Under the pieces are notes generated by a model, which was not told the origin of the DNA, did no database searches, and was given only the letters and a program-made list of their open reading frames with translations. From Acidimicrobiia bacterium (GTDB lineage: Bacteria; Actinomycetota; Acidimicrobiia; IMCC26256; JAOSJM01), in the NCBI GenBank assembly GCA_027494165.1, contig JAOSJM010000001.1, forward strand, positions 1,178,001 through 1,242,000: DNA of 64,000 nt. Reading direction: 5' to 3'. Below, piece by piece: positions 62,598 to 64,000 of the stretch (its first letter is position 1; each line of letters begins with the position of its first letter). The translations under genes and the position numbers were made by a program.

Positions 62598-64000
62598 GGG
62601 CGCCCGTCGTCCCCGAGCTCCCGGCGACGCCCGGGCCACGTACCGGCTCCAGCTCCACGCCGGCTTCGACCTGGACGCCGCGGCGGCGCTGAGCGGCTAC
62701 CTGGCCGACCTCGGGGTGAGCCACGCCTACCTCTCCCCCGTCGGCCAGGCCGTTCCCGGGAGCACCCACGGCTACGACGTGGTGGACCCGAACCGGGTCT
62801 CCGACGAGCTGGGTGGGGAGGCGGCGCTCCTCCGTCTGGCGGCGCGAGCCCACGCGGCGGGTCTCGGGCTGCTCCTCGACATCGTGCCCCACCACCTGGC
62901 CGCCGCCCCCGGGAACCGGTGGTGGTGGTCGCTCCTCGCCGAGGGCCGCTCCGGGGAGGGCGCCCGCTTCTTCGACGTGGACTGGGACTCCCCGCACGTG
63001 GAGCCCGGGACGGTCCTCCTGCCGGTGCTCGCCGCGCCGCTCGACGAGGTCCTCGCCGCCGGGGAGCTGGTGGTGGAGACCGGGCCCGAGGGCCCGGTGC
63101 TCCGCTACCACGACCGCGTCCTCCCGCTGGCCCCCGGCACGGCCGACGACCTCCCCTCCCTCCCGGAGCTGCTCGGGCGGCAGCACTACCGGTTGGCCCA
63201 CTGGCGCGAGGCGGCTCGCCGCGGGAACGTCCGGCGGTTCTTCGACATCAACGACCTCGTCGCCCTCCGGGTCGAGGACCCCGCCGTCTTCGAGGCCACG
63301 CACGCGCTCGTCGCCCACCTCGTGGGCACCGGCCTCGTCGACGGGCTGCGGGTCGACCACGTGGACGGCCTCCGCGACCCCGCCGGCTACCTGGAGCGCC
63401 TCGCCGGCGCGACCGGCGGCACCTGGATCGTGGTCGAGAAGATCCTGGCGCCCGGCGAGGAGCTGCCCGGGGACTGGCCCGTGGCGGGGACGACCGGCTA
63501 CGAGTTCGCCGAACGGGCCGGTGCGCTGCTCGTGGACCCGGACGCCGAGGAGGCGCTGACCCGGCTCGCGTCGCACATCACGGGCGACGACCGCCCCTGG
63601 GAGGAGGTTGCGCGCGAGGCGCGGGGCGAGGTCCTCGCCGACCACTTCGGCGCCGAGCTCGACCGGGTGGTCCGGGCGTTCGAGCGGGCGCTCGGGCCAC
63701 GCCCCCACCTCGCGGACGCGCTCGCCGAGGTGCTCACGGCCCTCGAGGTCTACCGCGTGTACGTGGGTGCGGGTGAGGTGGCGACCGGGCCCGACGAGGC
63801 GCGGATCCACGCCGCGGTCGAGTCCGCCCGGACGCGACTCCCCGCGGCCGCTCCGCTCGACGACGTGGCCAGGGTCCTCGAGGGCCGGCGACCCGGGCCT
63901 GCCGCGGACGAGGCCCGGATCCGCTTCCAGCAGCTCTCGGGGCCCGTGGCCGCCAAGGGCGTGGAGGACACCGCCCTCTACCGCTACGTCCGCCTGGTCT
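62587..64000 (+). CDS. treY: Maltooligosyl trehalose synthase TreY (partial)
   Basis: The first 471 codons; the gene continues past the right edge. It starts at a GTG inside the glgX end. The barrel begins TYRLQLHAGFDLDAAAALSG and LGVSHAYLSP, with STHGYDVVDPNRV next. Catalytic residues are in GLRVDHVDGLRDPAGYL (Asp) and WIVVEKILAPGEELP (Glu). The frame stays open throughout the window. TreY turns the reducing end of maltodextrins into a trehalose unit, released by TreZ, which is expected just beyond the edge. Confidence 0.92.
   Translation, partial: MSSEGARRPRAPGDARATYRLQLHAGFDLDAAAALSGYLADLGVSHAYLSPVGQAVPGSTHGYDVVDPNRVSDELGGEAALLRLAARAHAAGLGLLLDIVPHHLAAAPGNRWWWSLLAEGRSGEGARFFDVDWDSPHVEPGTVLLPVLAAPLDEVLAAGELVVETGPEGPVLRYHDRVLPLAPGTADDLPSLPELLGRQHYRLAHWREAARRGNVRRFFDINDLVALRVEDPAVFEATHALVAHLVGTGLVDGLRVDHVDGLRDPAGYLERLAGATGGTWIVVEKILAPGEELPGDWPVAGTTGYEFAERAGALLVDPDAEEALTRLASHITGDDRPWEEVAREARGEVLADHFGAELDRVVRAFERALGPRPHLADALAEVLTALEVYRVYVGAGEVATGPDEARIHAAVESARTRLPAAAPLDDVARVLEGRRPGPAADEARIRFQQLSGPVAAKGVEDTALYRYVRLV

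Overview
ORGANISM. The window is very GC-rich DNA with GTG and TTG starts and long chains of genes overlapping by 4 bases. It carries the Pup-proteasome locus (ARC/Mpa, Dop, Pup, PrcB, PrcA, PafA, PafB, PafC) and the actinobacterial order pgsA ... gcvH-garA-ftsR-DUF151-merR ... gcvP. Together with a DUF4193 protein and a MarP-like protease this points to an actinobacterium. The GYWLVG-type repeat proteins suggest class Acidimicrobiia, but that class call is inference. I found no tRNA, rRNA, CRISPR array or transposase. READ THIS FIRST: about 27 single-base or dinucleotide indels interrupt 21 otherwise normal genes. Nearly all lie in G or C runs of 3-6 or in GC dinucleotide repeats, and correcting each restores a conserved protein. 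I read them as assembly or sequencing errors, not pseudogenes, so those genes are reported across their full restored span. LAYOUT. 1-6780: a partial amidohydrolase and a glycosyltransferase (-), then an operon of AMP-forming CoA ligase, two-subunit ADP-forming CoA ligase, D,D-carboxypeptidase and three small membrane proteins (+). 6850-9945: a tRNA T-loop modification operon (TtuB-like sulfur carrier, TtuA-like thiolase, TrmI methylase) ending in a MarP-like protease. 10003-20175: ferredoxin (-) and the complete pupylation/proteasome locus with its WYL regulators. 20258-27181: signal peptidase, a GDPD phosphodiesterase, TatA/TatC, HelY-like helicase and a lipid-kinase C-terminal-domain protein. 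27189-33162: three tandem secreted paralogues, each with an N-terminal kelch-like region and exactly six 42-residue repeats. 33302-40123: a double-length ThyX, a structured-RNA candidate, an acidic DUF4193 protein, Lnt, small enzymes and a secreted TIM-barrel-like lipoprotein. 40124-41549: an apparently acquired AAA ATPase with its own canonical promoter. 41566-53654 (-): glycine cleavage genes with GarA, FtsR, DUF151, a second MerR, Hpt, lipoate ligase, a PD-(D/E)XK-like gene, a nucleotidyltransferase/mutase fusion and PgsA. 53703-57942 (-): Dabb, SDR and coxF-E-D-like maturation genes. 58016-64000: two secreted SGNH proteins, DUF2269, GlgX and the start of TreY. HOW IT WORKS TOGETHER. Major themes are pupylation and proteasomal degradation, tRNA T-loop modification, envelope export and lipoprotein modification, one-carbon/glycine metabolism with its regulators, and glycogen-to-trehalose conversion. 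Many transcription-unit-leading genes carry a TANNNT box 6-9 bases before the start codon, which suggests widespread leaderless transcription.
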